Shown here in pieces: positions 1 through 7,199 of a stretch of DNA of 64,000 nt. A program made the position numbers and the translations under genes. The notes under the pieces are model-generated. The model did no database searches and was not told the origin of the DNA. It saw only the letters and a program-made list of their open reading frames with translations. Source of the stretch: Marinospirillum sp035271045 (GTDB lineage: Bacteria; Pseudomonadota; Gammaproteobacteria; Pseudomonadales; Halomonadaceae); NCBI RefSeq assembly GCF_035271045.1, contig NZ_DATESC010000008.1:1-64000 (forward strand), read 5' to 3'. Numbering within the stretch: position 1 is the first letter of the stretch; each line of letters begins with the position of its first letter.

Positions 1-82
1 TAAGAGTCTTACGCTCAATATCAGTGAGCAGAGCATCTGCCCGTTTAATATATTCTGGAAGTTCAGTAATTGTAGTCAGCAT
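1..82 (-). CDS. RelE/HigB-like toxin, N-terminal part (runs off the window)
   Basis: An open frame starts at an ATG read leftwards from 82 and stays open to the window edge (27 codons). The peptide begins MLTTITELPEYIKRADALL and continues with a DIERKTL segment. This resembles the N-terminus of RelE/HigB 'Gp49-like' toxins, which usually begin with a short strand and then a helix ending in a D/E-E-R stretch. Such toxins are mRNA interferases made with a downstream antitoxin, which would lie outside the window. It is the third cassette gene of the integron and directly follows an attC-like site, as toxin-antitoxin cassettes often do. Only 27 residues are visible, so the family call is tentative. 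Confidence 0.5.
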   Translation of the reverse strand, partial: MLTTITELPEYIKRADALLTDIERKTL

Positions 83-89
83 ATCCAAT

Positions 90-118
90 AGAATAATCCA
101 ATGGATCACTCAAGACAA
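90..118 (-). promoter_or_regulatory. candidate promoter of the toxin cassette
   Basis: On the minus strand TTGTCT (118-113) is followed after 17 bases by TATTCT (95-90). This -10-like box lies only 7 bases before the toxin ATG at 82, so the transcript would be leaderless or nearly so. Toxin-antitoxin cassettes in integrons commonly carry their own promoter. The call rests on the two hexamers and their spacing only. Confidence 0.3.
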
Positions 119-130
119 GTGCTGAAAAGA

Positions 131-200
131 GTTAACGCCGCGCTCACCGGTAAATTAGGAGCGCAGCGAGTAATTTATCCGTGTGCAGCGCCTTGTTATA
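131..200 (-). repeat. attC recombination site (cassette 2)
   Basis: Read leftwards the site begins TATAACAAGGCGC just after the stop codon of the TIR-like gene and ends GCGGCGTTAAC. These are the paired outer R''/L'' and L'/R' boxes of an attC site. Between them GGTAAATTA and TAATTTATCC form an imperfect central stem, so the single strand can fold into the hairpin that IntI recognises. The length (about 70 bases) suits a short attC. It closes the two-gene cassette and separates it from the toxin cassette. Confidence 0.75.
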
Positions 201-202
201 AT

Positions 203-613
203 TTACTTGGCATGTTTCCTGATTGCAGCAATTATACTTTCAGTATTCCAACGAACATCAACTATTGATCGTGAAGACACAATAGTTGATATTCTTTCCT
301 GTCCACTTGGAATTACACCAACAATGGGGATATCTAACTCAATAGCTTTATCTAGCTCCCATTCAATCCAGGAGCTATGGCTTGCATACACGCCCGCTAA
401 TGCCAATACTATGTCTGAGTTACCAATTTTTTGTGCCAACCTCGTCTTGACATAGCTTTCATCTTCAGAGTTTATTGGCTTATCCTTCGTGGATTCTTCG
501 TATGTGGCGCTAAAATGCGATCTTGCATTAATTAGATTTCTTAGTGATTCTAACGTATCTGTATATTGCCAAGAGTGACTTATAAATATCTTGTATTCTT
601 TAGCCATTTTCAT
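203..613 (-). CDS. TIR-like domain protein (ThsB/MTH538 type), cassette-borne
   Basis: This 136-residue protein is essentially one TIR-like domain. The first strand YKIFISHSW (residues 7-15) is followed by a charged helix. A strand DIVLALAGVY at about 67-76 precedes SSWIEWELDKA (80-90), and then IPIVGVIP. This is the layout of the MTH538/DUF1863 TIR-like family that includes the Thoeris protein ThsB. In TIR enzymes the glutamate after the W-I motif (here Glu84 or Glu86) is the likely catalytic residue for NAD cleavage or cyclisation. The start abuts the stop of the upstream gene (TAAATG) with no attC between them, so both belong to one cassette and are probably co-translated. A second ATG two codons in is also possible. 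Inferred role: phage sensing and signal production. Confidence 0.72.
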   Translation of the reverse strand: MKMAKEYKIFISHSWQYTDTLESLRNLINARSHFSATYEESTKDKPINSEDESYVKTRLAQKIGNSDIVLALAGVYASHSSWIEWELDKAIELDIPIVGVIPSGQERISTIVSSRSIVDVRWNTESIIAAIRKHAK

Positions 614-1849
614 TTATCCATTGATTAATTTAGTTAATATTTCTTTGCCTTCAAAATATGTTTCTTTTTCCCAGTCTGATGTAACCAGAGCTAGGTAAAT
701 TTTTTCATATTTCATTCCACTATTTACATCACCAAGGCCAAAATAACAATTGGCGAGTGTTGCGTAAGGCCACTTATTTATTGATTGAGAACTTTCTTCT
801 TCCTCAGATAAGTGGGACAAAATCTCCAAAATCTCTTGTCTCGCCTTTTTGGCTGAAATTTTATAGAAAGTTTTTTCATCTAGATCTACTTCAATACTCG
901 CGGCAAGATTTAAACAAAGAGCGTAATTTTCACCATTATAATAATCGCGACGAATTTTAAATCCCTTACCGTAATAATGTATAGCGCGTTTCAAACACTC
1001 AGCATCATTTGTTGCATGCCACATACGCTTATATATAGCTCCAGTAAGCCCAAGAGTTTCTGGATCGTTTGTTTCATTATCTGGATCTAGTTTTTCAATT
1101 ATTTGAAGAGCATCGGTTAAAGATGAAATTACTGTAGGATTTTTAGATTTGTACTTGGCTAAGGCATGTTGCTGAGTAAAATATGCTTCATTTGGAACTA
1201 AGCTTTCAGCCTTTTCCCATAATCGAGCAGCTTCGATAAAATTAGAACCCTCCATAAAATGCTTGGCCCGTTCAGAAATAGCAAAGATACTTTCTTCTCT
1301 TTCAGATAAATCACCAATGATTCTTTGATATTCTTTTTGTGTTAATTTAGGGGGCTCAATATCTTGTATGTAGTCATAAAGAGGACTATCAATTACTTTA
1401 TTTTTTAGTATTGATTCGATCATTTCAACTAATGCTTCCTTGCACCGTTCAGCTTCATCGACCCCAATATCATCACCTAAGTGAACGTAGTGAAAAATAC
1501 GGTTGTGGTTAAGATCAAATGGAATAGAGCCTTCTTGCTCTTTTATAATTATTGTTGAATAGGGTCTAACGGCATGTCGAATACCTAATTCATATATTGC
1601 ATTTGGGTTATATGTAGATATGTCTGCTACAACTAAATCTGCATGCATTAGCAACGCATACATACTTTTATCTATTAAGCCAGAGTCTTGAATTTCATCA
1701 GCCCTAACGCACTGAACCCCTGCTTTTTCAACTGCGGGTTTAATAATATTTTTATATGTTTTATCAAGATCTAGTGTCTTACCTGTAGATAGGTCTGTTT
1801 TTTTCCCAAACCCCATAATGACGAAACATAATTTTTGTTTTTTTGTCAT
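614..1849 (-). CDS. nucleotide-binding-like domain plus TPR protein (DUF4071-like), partner of the TIR protein
   Basis: This 411-residue protein has two parts. Residues about 5-165 form a Rossmann-like domain of the nucleoside deoxyribosyltransferase/TIR-like type: CFVIMGFGKKTD at the first strand, then ADLVVADIS and NPNAIYELGIRHA, a combination typical of NAD- or nucleotide-sugar-binding folds. From about residue 190 to the end, helical pairs resemble TPR or DUF4071 (TRAFs-binding-like) repeats. The ATG at 1849 is preferred because AGG lies 8 bases upstream; a GTG three codons earlier overlaps that ribosome site. It is transcribed first in the cassette and abuts the TIR gene. It may bind or hydrolyse the TIR-made nucleotide and act as effector, or be a sensor. 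That role is inference; no characterised system with this exact pair is known to me. Confidence 0.65.
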   Translation of the reverse strand: MTKKQKLCFVIMGFGKKTDLSTGKTLDLDKTYKNIIKPAVEKAGVQCVRADEIQDSGLIDKSMYALLMHADLVVADISTYNPNAIYELGIRHAVRPYSTIIIKEQEGSIPFDLNHNRIFHYVHLGDDIGVDEAERCKEALVEMIESILKNKVIDSPLYDYIQDIEPPKLTQKEYQRIIGDLSEREESIFAISERAKHFMEGSNFIEAARLWEKAESLVPNEAYFTQQHALAKYKSKNPTVISSLTDALQIIEKLDPDNETNDPETLGLTGAIYKRMWHATNDAECLKRAIHYYGKGFKIRRDYYNGENYALCLNLAASIEVDLDEKTFYKISAKKARQEILEILSHLSEEEESSQSINKWPYATLANCYFGLGDVNSGMKYEKIYLALVTSDWEKETYFEGKEILTKLING

Positions 1850-1873
1850 TCGTTGCACCTATTTGGTTGATAA

Positions 1874-1952
1874 ATTATAACGCGAAGCGCAACGGCGCGA
1901 GCTTGCGAGCGTCCGGCACCCGCAGGGTGCGAATTGCCGCGCCTTGTTATGC
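1874..1952 (-). repeat. attC recombination site (cassette 1)
   Basis: Read leftwards it starts GCATAACAAGGCGCG and ends GCGCTTCGCGTTATAA, giving the paired outer boxes. Inside lies a GCACCC-GCA-GGGTGC hairpin. It is markedly GC-rich between AT-rich genes. The stop codon of the AbiJ-like gene (1947-1949) lies inside the R'' box, a typical cassette arrangement. Length is about 79 bases. It separates cassette 1 (AbiJ/HEPN-like) from cassette 2 (TPR plus TIR). Confidence 0.85.
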
Positions 1953-2891
1953 AATTTCTTTCTCTGCGGTGGTCAAAAAAACCAATGTTGATGCTGTCAT
2001 ATGAAGCATGTATGCAACCAGGTAATCTGGCACCATGGTGGGAGTTGTTCCTTGACCATGCCCGCTTAATTTATTTCTGCCAGTAGGAATGCTACTTTCC
2101 AACATGCTGCGTAAGGAGCTAAGCTGTTGCTGCCAAAAAGAAGGGACTAGATCATTATCAAAACAGATCTGAATTAAGGCTTTAGCAGTAGCGTTTGGTT
2201 GATAAGGCCATTTACGTTTATCACAGATAGCCTTCATGGTACTTTCAAAAGACTTTAAACAGTCATTTAGAGCTTCTTTGTTTTTTCCGTGACGGTAATG
2301 CTCATAAGCACTTAGAAATTCCTGTTGCGCACCATGATAATTTTTTTCGTTCAGTAATCTTAGTGCCGGCTTGACTGCTTCAACATGAATTAACTCAGAG
2401 TCCACTCTGACAATTTCACCTTCAACAAACTGAAAACCGACACCGTGCTCCTTGAAACGATCATTGAGTTCATTTATGGCATTATCTGCAACTTTAGATG
2501 CGTTATTGCGACCCAAGTAATACTCTCTTGTTAGTTGATCAATGTACCTGAAACTCAGTTCAACGATGTCCAACTGGCGTTCAGCATCATCTTCTTGAAG
2601 AAGAAAATTTGCCAGTTCTTTCAGGTACATTCGATCATTGTACTTTTCAGCGGTTGGCAGTTGAAACAAACCATACTCACGGCACAATGTATCAACGATA
2701 AACTTATATGCCGACTTAACATTATATCCATGTGTATAATCATAATAGCTTTGTTCACTACCAATAGAGTCAGCCCAAATATGCACTATCTGGACTCTAA
2801 GAGCATTTGGCAAATCACCATACGTATATACGTCAGGCACGTCACCTCTTAAAGCCTTCTGCCTTTTCGAAAACAGATCAAAAATTGCCAC
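1947..2891 (-). CDS. AbiJ-NTD4 / STM4504-CBY_0614-like protein with HEPN motif, cassette-borne
   Basis: This 314-residue protein starts MAIFDLFSKRQKALRG and continues with a VPDVYTY...LPNALRVQIVHIW stretch, the N-terminal signature of the STM4504/CBY_0614 family (AbiJ-NTD4-type). The middle (about 170-225) is helical: AVKPALRLLNEKNYHGAQ and then KEALNDCLKSFESTMKAI. Near the C-terminus Arg272 and His278 form an R-x5-H motif (GRNKLSGHG), the active-site pattern of HEPN ribonucleases. Related proteins are linked to abortive infection. Translation starts at a GTG 10 bases after AAGGAG. It is the first cassette after the attI junction and so the one closest to the integron promoter. RNase activity is inferred from the motif. 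Confidence 0.7.
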   Translation of the reverse strand: MAIFDLFSKRQKALRGDVPDVYTYGDLPNALRVQIVHIWADSIGSEQSYYDYTHGYNVKSAYKFIVDTLCREYGLFQLPTAEKYNDRMYLKELANFLLQEDDAERQLDIVELSFRYIDQLTREYYLGRNNASKVADNAINELNDRFKEHGVGFQFVEGEIVRVDSELIHVEAVKPALRLLNEKNYHGAQQEFLSAYEHYRHGKNKEALNDCLKSFESTMKAICDKRKWPYQPNATAKALIQICFDNDLVPSFWQQQLSSLRSMLESSIPTGRNKLSGHGQGTTPTMVPDYLVAYMLHMTASTLVFLTTAEKEIA

Positions 2892-3228
2892 TTACTCTGA
2901 ACTCCTTATTTTGCATAACAGCGTATTAGTAGGCGTGCTCATTTTGCTGCTTGAGCTCATCTACTCAAAATTAATACATAACTCTGAATACTAAAGATTT
3001 TACCAGTAAAAACAAGCTAGCCTTTGGTAACAATCAACCACGCCGCCTATCCTGCTAATAGTACGCACACTATTTTACCAACCAAAACCCCAAACTTTTG
3101 ATTTTTATAGTTTTAAATAAAAAACCAGCAGAATATTGAGCAAGATCAAGGTTTTAAACAAGCATATTTCAAAACCCCAACTAGAATAGACTGTACAAAT
3201 AACCAGTTTTTAAAAAAAAGGAATTCTT
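2892..3228. other. attI region and cassette promoter region of the integron
   Basis: This 337-base stretch separates the divergent integrase and cassette genes, where attI and the cassette promoter lie in known integrons. Read leftwards, GTTATGC (2919-2913) matches the core site where the first cassette joins attI; the AAGGAG ribosome site of cassette 1 lies just inside the cassette (2907-2902). Further in, GCGTATTAGTAGGCGTG (2921-2937) and an interrupted copy of its reverse complement (3038-3066) form an imperfect inverted repeat that may hold extra integrase-binding sites. TTGTTT, 17 bases, AGTATT on the minus strand is only a weak candidate for the cassette promoter. No other gene is visible. 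Confidence 0.65.
3191..3206 (+). promoter_or_regulatory. LexA (SOS) box in front of the integrase
   Basis: CTGTACAAATAACCAG fits CTGT-N8-NCAG, one base away from the LexA consensus CTGT-N8-ACAG. It begins 38 bases before the integrase ATG and follows a TAGAAT (3182-3187) that could be the -10 box. LexA control of intI is established for Vibrio cholerae and class 1 integrons, so SOS-induced cassette shuffling is a reasonable inference. Confidence 0.6.
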
Positions 3229-4197
3229 ATGCTGAAAAGTCCATTTTTAAATTCCATACGCATGGATATGCGTCAAAAAGGTTATGCACTTAAAACTGAA
3301 AAAACTTATTTATACTGGATTAAATACTTTATTTTATTCCATAAAAAACAGCATCCTCAGAACTTAGGTAGTCCAGAAGTACAACAGTTCTTATCCTACC
3401 TAGCCAATAATAAGCACGTAGCAATAAATACGCAGAAAATTGCTTTGAATGCGCTGGCATTTTTATATAACAAATTTTTAGAGCAGCCAATGGGGGATAT
3501 TGACTTCATTCCAGCCAGTAAACCTAGGAATTTACCGACGGTGCTTTCTATCTATGAGGTGCAGCGTATCTTGCAAGTTTTGGAGGAACGTAACCGTACT
3601 CTATTTTCACTGCTGTACGGTGGTGGCTTACGTATTAATGAATGCTTGAGATTAAGAGTTAAAGATTTCGATTTTGATCATGGTTGTGTTTCTATTCATG
3701 ATGGTAAGGGTGGTAAAAGCCGAAATACTTTGCTTCCTCTCAGCTTAAAACCTGCAATCGAGCAATTAATTAAAAAAGCCATTACTGTTCAGGTTTCAGA
3801 TAATGCTCAAGCTATTGGCCCATCCATGCCTTTTGCTTTAGATCGAAAGTATCCATCAGCCTACCGGCAGCCAGCTTGGATGTTTGTTTTTCCTTCTACT
3901 ACTTGGTGCAATCATCCAGTGACTGGTAAGTTGTGTCGCCATCACTTACACGATTCAGTGGCTCGAAAAGCATTAAAAACAGCAGTGTATAAAGCAGGTA
4001 TCGTTAATAAGCGTGTTACTTGCCACACTTTTCGCCATTCTTTTGCTACACATCTTTTACAAGCAGGGCGTGATATTCGCACAGTACAAGAGTTACTGGG
4101 ACACTCAGACGTAAAAACCACCCAAATTTATACGCATGTTATCGGGCAGCACTTTGCTGGCACAGCCAGTCCCTTAGATACCTTGGGAGTTTTTTAG
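3229..4197 (+). CDS. intI: integron integrase, IntI-type tyrosine recombinase
   Basis: The 322-residue protein is a tyrosine recombinase with catalytic Arg135 (GGGLRINECL), Lys163 or Lys159, His266, Arg269 (HTFRHS), His292 (LGHSD) and nucleophile Tyr301 (YTHV). The N-terminal SAM-like core-binding domain spans about residues 5-90. A stretch at about 196-225 (PFALDRKYPSAY and AWMFVFPST) is the extra segment found only in integron integrases, which separates IntI from XerC/D and phage integrases. The start has AAGGA 6 bases upstream. It excises and inserts cassettes by acting on attI and the folded attC sites. It reads away from the cassettes, the canonical layout, and a LexA-like box precedes it. 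All catalytic residues are present, so it is probably active. Confidence 0.93.
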   Translation: MLKSPFLNSIRMDMRQKGYALKTEKTYLYWIKYFILFHKKQHPQNLGSPEVQQFLSYLANNKHVAINTQKIALNALAFLYNKFLEQPMGDIDFIPASKPRNLPTVLSIYEVQRILQVLEERNRTLFSLLYGGGLRINECLRLRVKDFDFDHGCVSIHDGKGGKSRNTLLPLSLKPAIEQLIKKAITVQVSDNAQAIGPSMPFALDRKYPSAYRQPAWMFVFPSTTWCNHPVTGKLCRHHLHDSVARKALKTAVYKAGIVNKRVTCHTFRHSFATHLLQAGRDIRTVQELLGHSDVKTTQIYTHVIGQHFAGTASPLDTLGVF

Positions 4198-4245
4198 CGA
4201 TATTTCAGTATACTACCTACCCTTCTCGTATTTTTTGGATACCTT

Positions 4246-5010
4246 ATGCTTAGTAAAAATCAGGCTAAAAATCTTCGTGCTTTACACCGTAAAAAAACGC
4301 GCCGTGAACAGGGTTTATTTTTGGTGGAAGGTGAAAAGGTGGTGGCTGAGTTGTTAGCTGCTAGTGATTGGCAGGTGCAAAGCCTTTATGCCACGGCTGC
4401 GTTTATTAATGCTTATAAAGGTTTAATTAAACAATCAGGCGTTACTTTAGTGGAATGTTCGGCAGAAGAACTGACTTCAGTTAGCACGCTGGTCAGTAAT
4501 AGCGCGGCTTTGGCGGTGGTTGCTATGCCTAGGCAAGCGCCTGATTTACACCTTGATTCCAACACTTGGATCCTTGCATTAGATGGCATTAACGACCCGG
4601 GTAATTTAGGTAGTGTGTTACGCATTGCTGATTGGTATGGCATTCAACAAGTGATGTGTTCGCCGACTACGGCTGAGGTTTATAATCCTAAAGTAATTAC
4701 TGCTTCTAAAGGTTCTTTTTTGCGCGTTGCAGTTGTTTATCAGCCGCTACCTGATTTTTTTGCAACTTTATCAGCCAATACAGCAGTGTTAGGTGCTTAT
4801 TTAGACGGTGAATCCATTCACAATTTACAGCCCAACCCACAAGGTGGTGTAATTTTATTAGGCAGTGAAGCACAGGGCATTAGTGCTGAATTGGCGGCGC
4901 TGGTTACGCGTAAAATTACGATTCCAGCTTTTGGTGCAGCAGAATCATTAAATGTTGGTATTGCAGCAGCGGTGATTTGTGACAATTTAAAACGGCTAAG
5001 TTCTTTATAA
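4246..5010 (+). CDS. TrmH/SpoU-family RNA 2'-O-methyltransferase
   Basis: This 254-residue protein uses SAM to methylate ribose 2'-OH groups of tRNA or rRNA. The N-terminal substrate-binding domain (about 1-100, with KNLRALHRKKTRREQGLFLV) is followed by the knotted SPOUT fold. Motif 1 is DGINDPGNLGSVLR (about 113-126), motif 2 is LLGSEAQGIS and motif 3 is AAESLNVGIAAAV near the C-terminus. The length and N-terminal domain fit the RlmB/TrmH-like 'RNA methyltransferase' group rather than tRNA Gm18 TrmH itself. The exact target base cannot be read from the sequence. It ends convergently against the helicase gene, and the two gene ends share an inverted repeat. Confidence 0.85.
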   Translation: MLSKNQAKNLRALHRKKTRREQGLFLVEGEKVVAELLAASDWQVQSLYATAAFINAYKGLIKQSGVTLVECSAEELTSVSTLVSNSAALAVVAMPRQAPDLHLDSNTWILALDGINDPGNLGSVLRIADWYGIQQVMCSPTTAEVYNPKVITASKGSFLRVAVVYQPLPDFFATLSANTAVLGAYLDGESIHNLQPNPQGGVILLGSEAQGISAELAALVTRKITIPAFGAAESLNVGIAAAVICDNLKRLSSL

Positions 5011-5033
5011 AAAAAAAGAAAAAATTAGCCGTT
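4991..5033. terminator. shared inverted repeat at convergent gene ends
   Basis: AACGGCTAA (4991-4999) and TTAGCCGTT (5025-5033) are exact inverse complements, with an inner TTCTTT/AAAGAA pairing across an A-rich loop. The arms lie in the last codons of the methyltransferase and helicase genes. It could end transcription from both sides, though neither side has a textbook T-run after the stem. Confidence 0.4.
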
Positions 5034-7199
5034 AGCAAATAACTTGCTAAGAAAACTTGGTTCTTTTTTGCTGGGTTTAGTTTTAATTGCTTGACATTGA
5101 TAAGCAGAAAAAAGAGGTGGCGGTAAATCACTCACCGCTTGCCAGTAATGTTTAAGCAATTCAGGGTGCTGTGCTTTCATACTGGCTGGTAGCGGGTTAG
5201 GTGGTTCGTGCAGCAGCGCTGCCAGTAAGCTAGCATCTTGTAACGCAGCTTCTTCTAAAAAGCGGCTGGGTTGCATAGCATTTTCACTTCGCGCCAGCAC
5301 TAGGCTGTGTTTGGCACGGGTAATGGCAACGTAGAATAAACGCCTTTCGGCTTCTTCTTCGGCGGTGGTTAAGCCCCTAAAGCCTGAAGTGTAAGGAAAG
5401 TCGCCTTCGTTCAAGCCATAGATACCCACCCAATCCCATTCCAAACCCTTGGCAGCATGGACGGTTAAAATCATTAGTTGAGCAGTTTCTTTTATCGCGG
5501 TTTGGGTTTGGCCTTCTTGCTGCGCTTGTTCTAATTGGTTGATCCATTCGCCTAAATCGCTGGTGGTGCTTTTTTCGGCATAACGTCTTAAACCTTCGAT
5601 CAAGCGCAACGCTTCTTCGCCGCTTTCTTTGCTGGGGGCAGTTTTGCGTATTTTTTCTAGGGCATCGGTTTCACGTAGCGTTAGTTGCATAAAGCCTAGC
5701 GGGTTCAGCTGCTTAGCATATTTAGCCAATTTTTCTAATAGTTCAAGTCGCTTAGCCACCTGATTTCTTTTATGTTTTGACAAAGCATCCATCGCTGCCA
5801 TTAATGCTGAATCGCTTTGTATTCTGCCTTGCAACAAGCTTTGGCGTTCCGCTTCTTTTAAATACAAGGTTGGAAAGCTTAGTAGTTGGTAAAAATCTTG
5901 TTGAGCATCGGGGTGCTGATAATTAATTTGCATTCCGGCTTGGCTGTTTAACGCCAAACGTGCATAAGCCAATAAGCCGCGAATTTGTGGGCGATTAAAG
6001 ATAAAGTGTTCTTGCCGTGCTAATTGAAACGGCTGGTGGTTTTTTAATAATTCTAACTGCACGTCTAAACTTTGCGCCCAGCTGCGTACTAAAATAGCCG
6101 CGCTGCCTGTTGAGTGTTTTACCTGCCAAGTGGCAAATTCTTCTAGCAACCAAGCACTGCCCTGCCCTTGCTGCAACAAAGTTGGGTAAGCATTTTTAGT
6201 AGCTAACGTGATTTGTTCAGGGCGCTCTTTATTATGGATAATGGTTTGATTAGCCGCCAAAGCAAGGCTGTGCCCAAAACGAAAGGTATGCGTTAGCGGG
6301 TAATCTTGAACCTGTTTAAAATCTTGCTGAAAACGGCGCAACATATACTCAGGCTTAGCACCGCGCCATTCATAAATGCATTGGTCAATATCGCCCACTA
6401 CCATTACTTGCGCTTCACCGGCTAAGGCTTTTAGTAGTGCCTGTTGTACTTCGTTAATGTCTTGGTATTCATCAACAATCAAGTAATCTAAAAAACCTTG
6501 TAAGCGGTTTAATAATTCTGGCTGCTTAGCCAATACTTTTAAGGGTCGCCATAAAAGGTCATCAAAAAACATCAGGCGCTGCGCTTGCAAAATGCTTTCT
6601 AACTGCTCGAAAGCGTGCAAAAAATATTTCTGAGCAGGCGAGGCATCTAAGGCTTCAAACACTATATGGGCAGGGCTTAAACCACTTTTTACCAACGTAC
6701 AAAAGTTTTTAAACGCATCTAAAGCATCGTCTTCTAACCAAGCTTGTAATTCATCGCCTTGTTCAGCCAAGGGTACAAGCGCTTGTTCGGCCAGTTGCGT
6801 CAGAGCTAAACGGGTTAAGCGGTCAATCATCCATTCTTCTTGCTGCAATTTGTGTGGTTTTAATACACCCCAACGGCAAAAAGTTTGCGTTAAACGGTGG
6901 CCTAACGAATGAAAAGTACGCACATCGGGCAGTTGCAGCACTATGCCTTCGTTTACCTGAACTTCAGCAGCACGGTTTTGTAGCTTACTAACGAAATCTT
7001 CACGCGCAGCACGGTTATACATCACCACCAACACCCGTTTGGCAGGCGTACCTTGGCGCAGCAAGTGAATGACCCTTTCCACCAGCGTAGTGGTTTTGCC
7101 CGAACCCGCAACGGCACGAACTCTAGCATGACCTTGCTGGTGGCTAATAACCGCCTGTTGCTCTTGAGTTAGATTTTTTTTAAACAAACGTTTGGGCAT
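5025..7199 (-). CDS. UvrD/Rep-family (SF1A) ATP-dependent DNA helicase
   Basis: The 724-residue protein carries the SF1 helicase motifs in order: the Q-motif LTQEQQAVI, Walker A AGSGKT (about 31-36), a VDEYQDIN Walker B (about 240), GDIDQCIYEWRGA, then in the C-terminal part LTVHAAKGLEWDW and LFYVAITRAKHSL. It is expected to translocate 3'-5' on single-stranded DNA and unwind duplex in repair or replication restart. It lacks an obvious nuclease domain. It is shorter and more divergent than canonical UvrD or Rep in its middle section, so it is a paralogue rather than one of those two. It starts one base from the end of the DUF1285 gene and is probably co-transcribed with it. Confidence 0.85.
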   Translation of the reverse strand: MPKRLFKKNLTQEQQAVISHQQGHARVRAVAGSGKTTTLVERVIHLLRQGTPAKRVLVVMYNRAAREDFVSKLQNRAAEVQVNEGIVLQLPDVRTFHSLGHRLTQTFCRWGVLKPHKLQQEEWMIDRLTRLALTQLAEQALVPLAEQGDELQAWLEDDALDAFKNFCTLVKSGLSPAHIVFEALDASPAQKYFLHAFEQLESILQAQRLMFFDDLLWRPLKVLAKQPELLNRLQGFLDYLIVDEYQDINEVQQALLKALAGEAQVMVVGDIDQCIYEWRGAKPEYMLRRFQQDFKQVQDYPLTHTFRFGHSLALAANQTIIHNKERPEQITLATKNAYPTLLQQGQGSAWLLEEFATWQVKHSTGSAAILVRSWAQSLDVQLELLKNHQPFQLARQEHFIFNRPQIRGLLAYARLALNSQAGMQINYQHPDAQQDFYQLLSFPTLYLKEAERQSLLQGRIQSDSALMAAMDALSKHKRNQVAKRLELLEKLAKYAKQLNPLGFMQLTLRETDALEKIRKTAPSKESGEEALRLIEGLRRYAEKSTTSDLGEWINQLEQAQQEGQTQTAIKETAQLMILTVHAAKGLEWDWVGIYGLNEGDFPYTSGFRGLTTAEEEAERRLFYVAITRAKHSLVLARSENAMQPSRFLEEAALQDASLLAALLHEPPNPLPASMKAQHPELLKHYWQAVSDLPPPLFSAYQCQAIKTKPSKKEPSFLSKLFANG

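Noticed and set aside
183..455. Rightward 90-residue frame opposite the TIR-like gene
   Set aside because: It lies wholly antisense to the TIR-like gene, has no ribosome site and no recognisable motif.
3229..4197. Integrase as a prophage or genomic-island recombinase
   Set aside because: The IntI-specific insertion before the VFPS motif and the neighbouring attC sites show it is an integron integrase.
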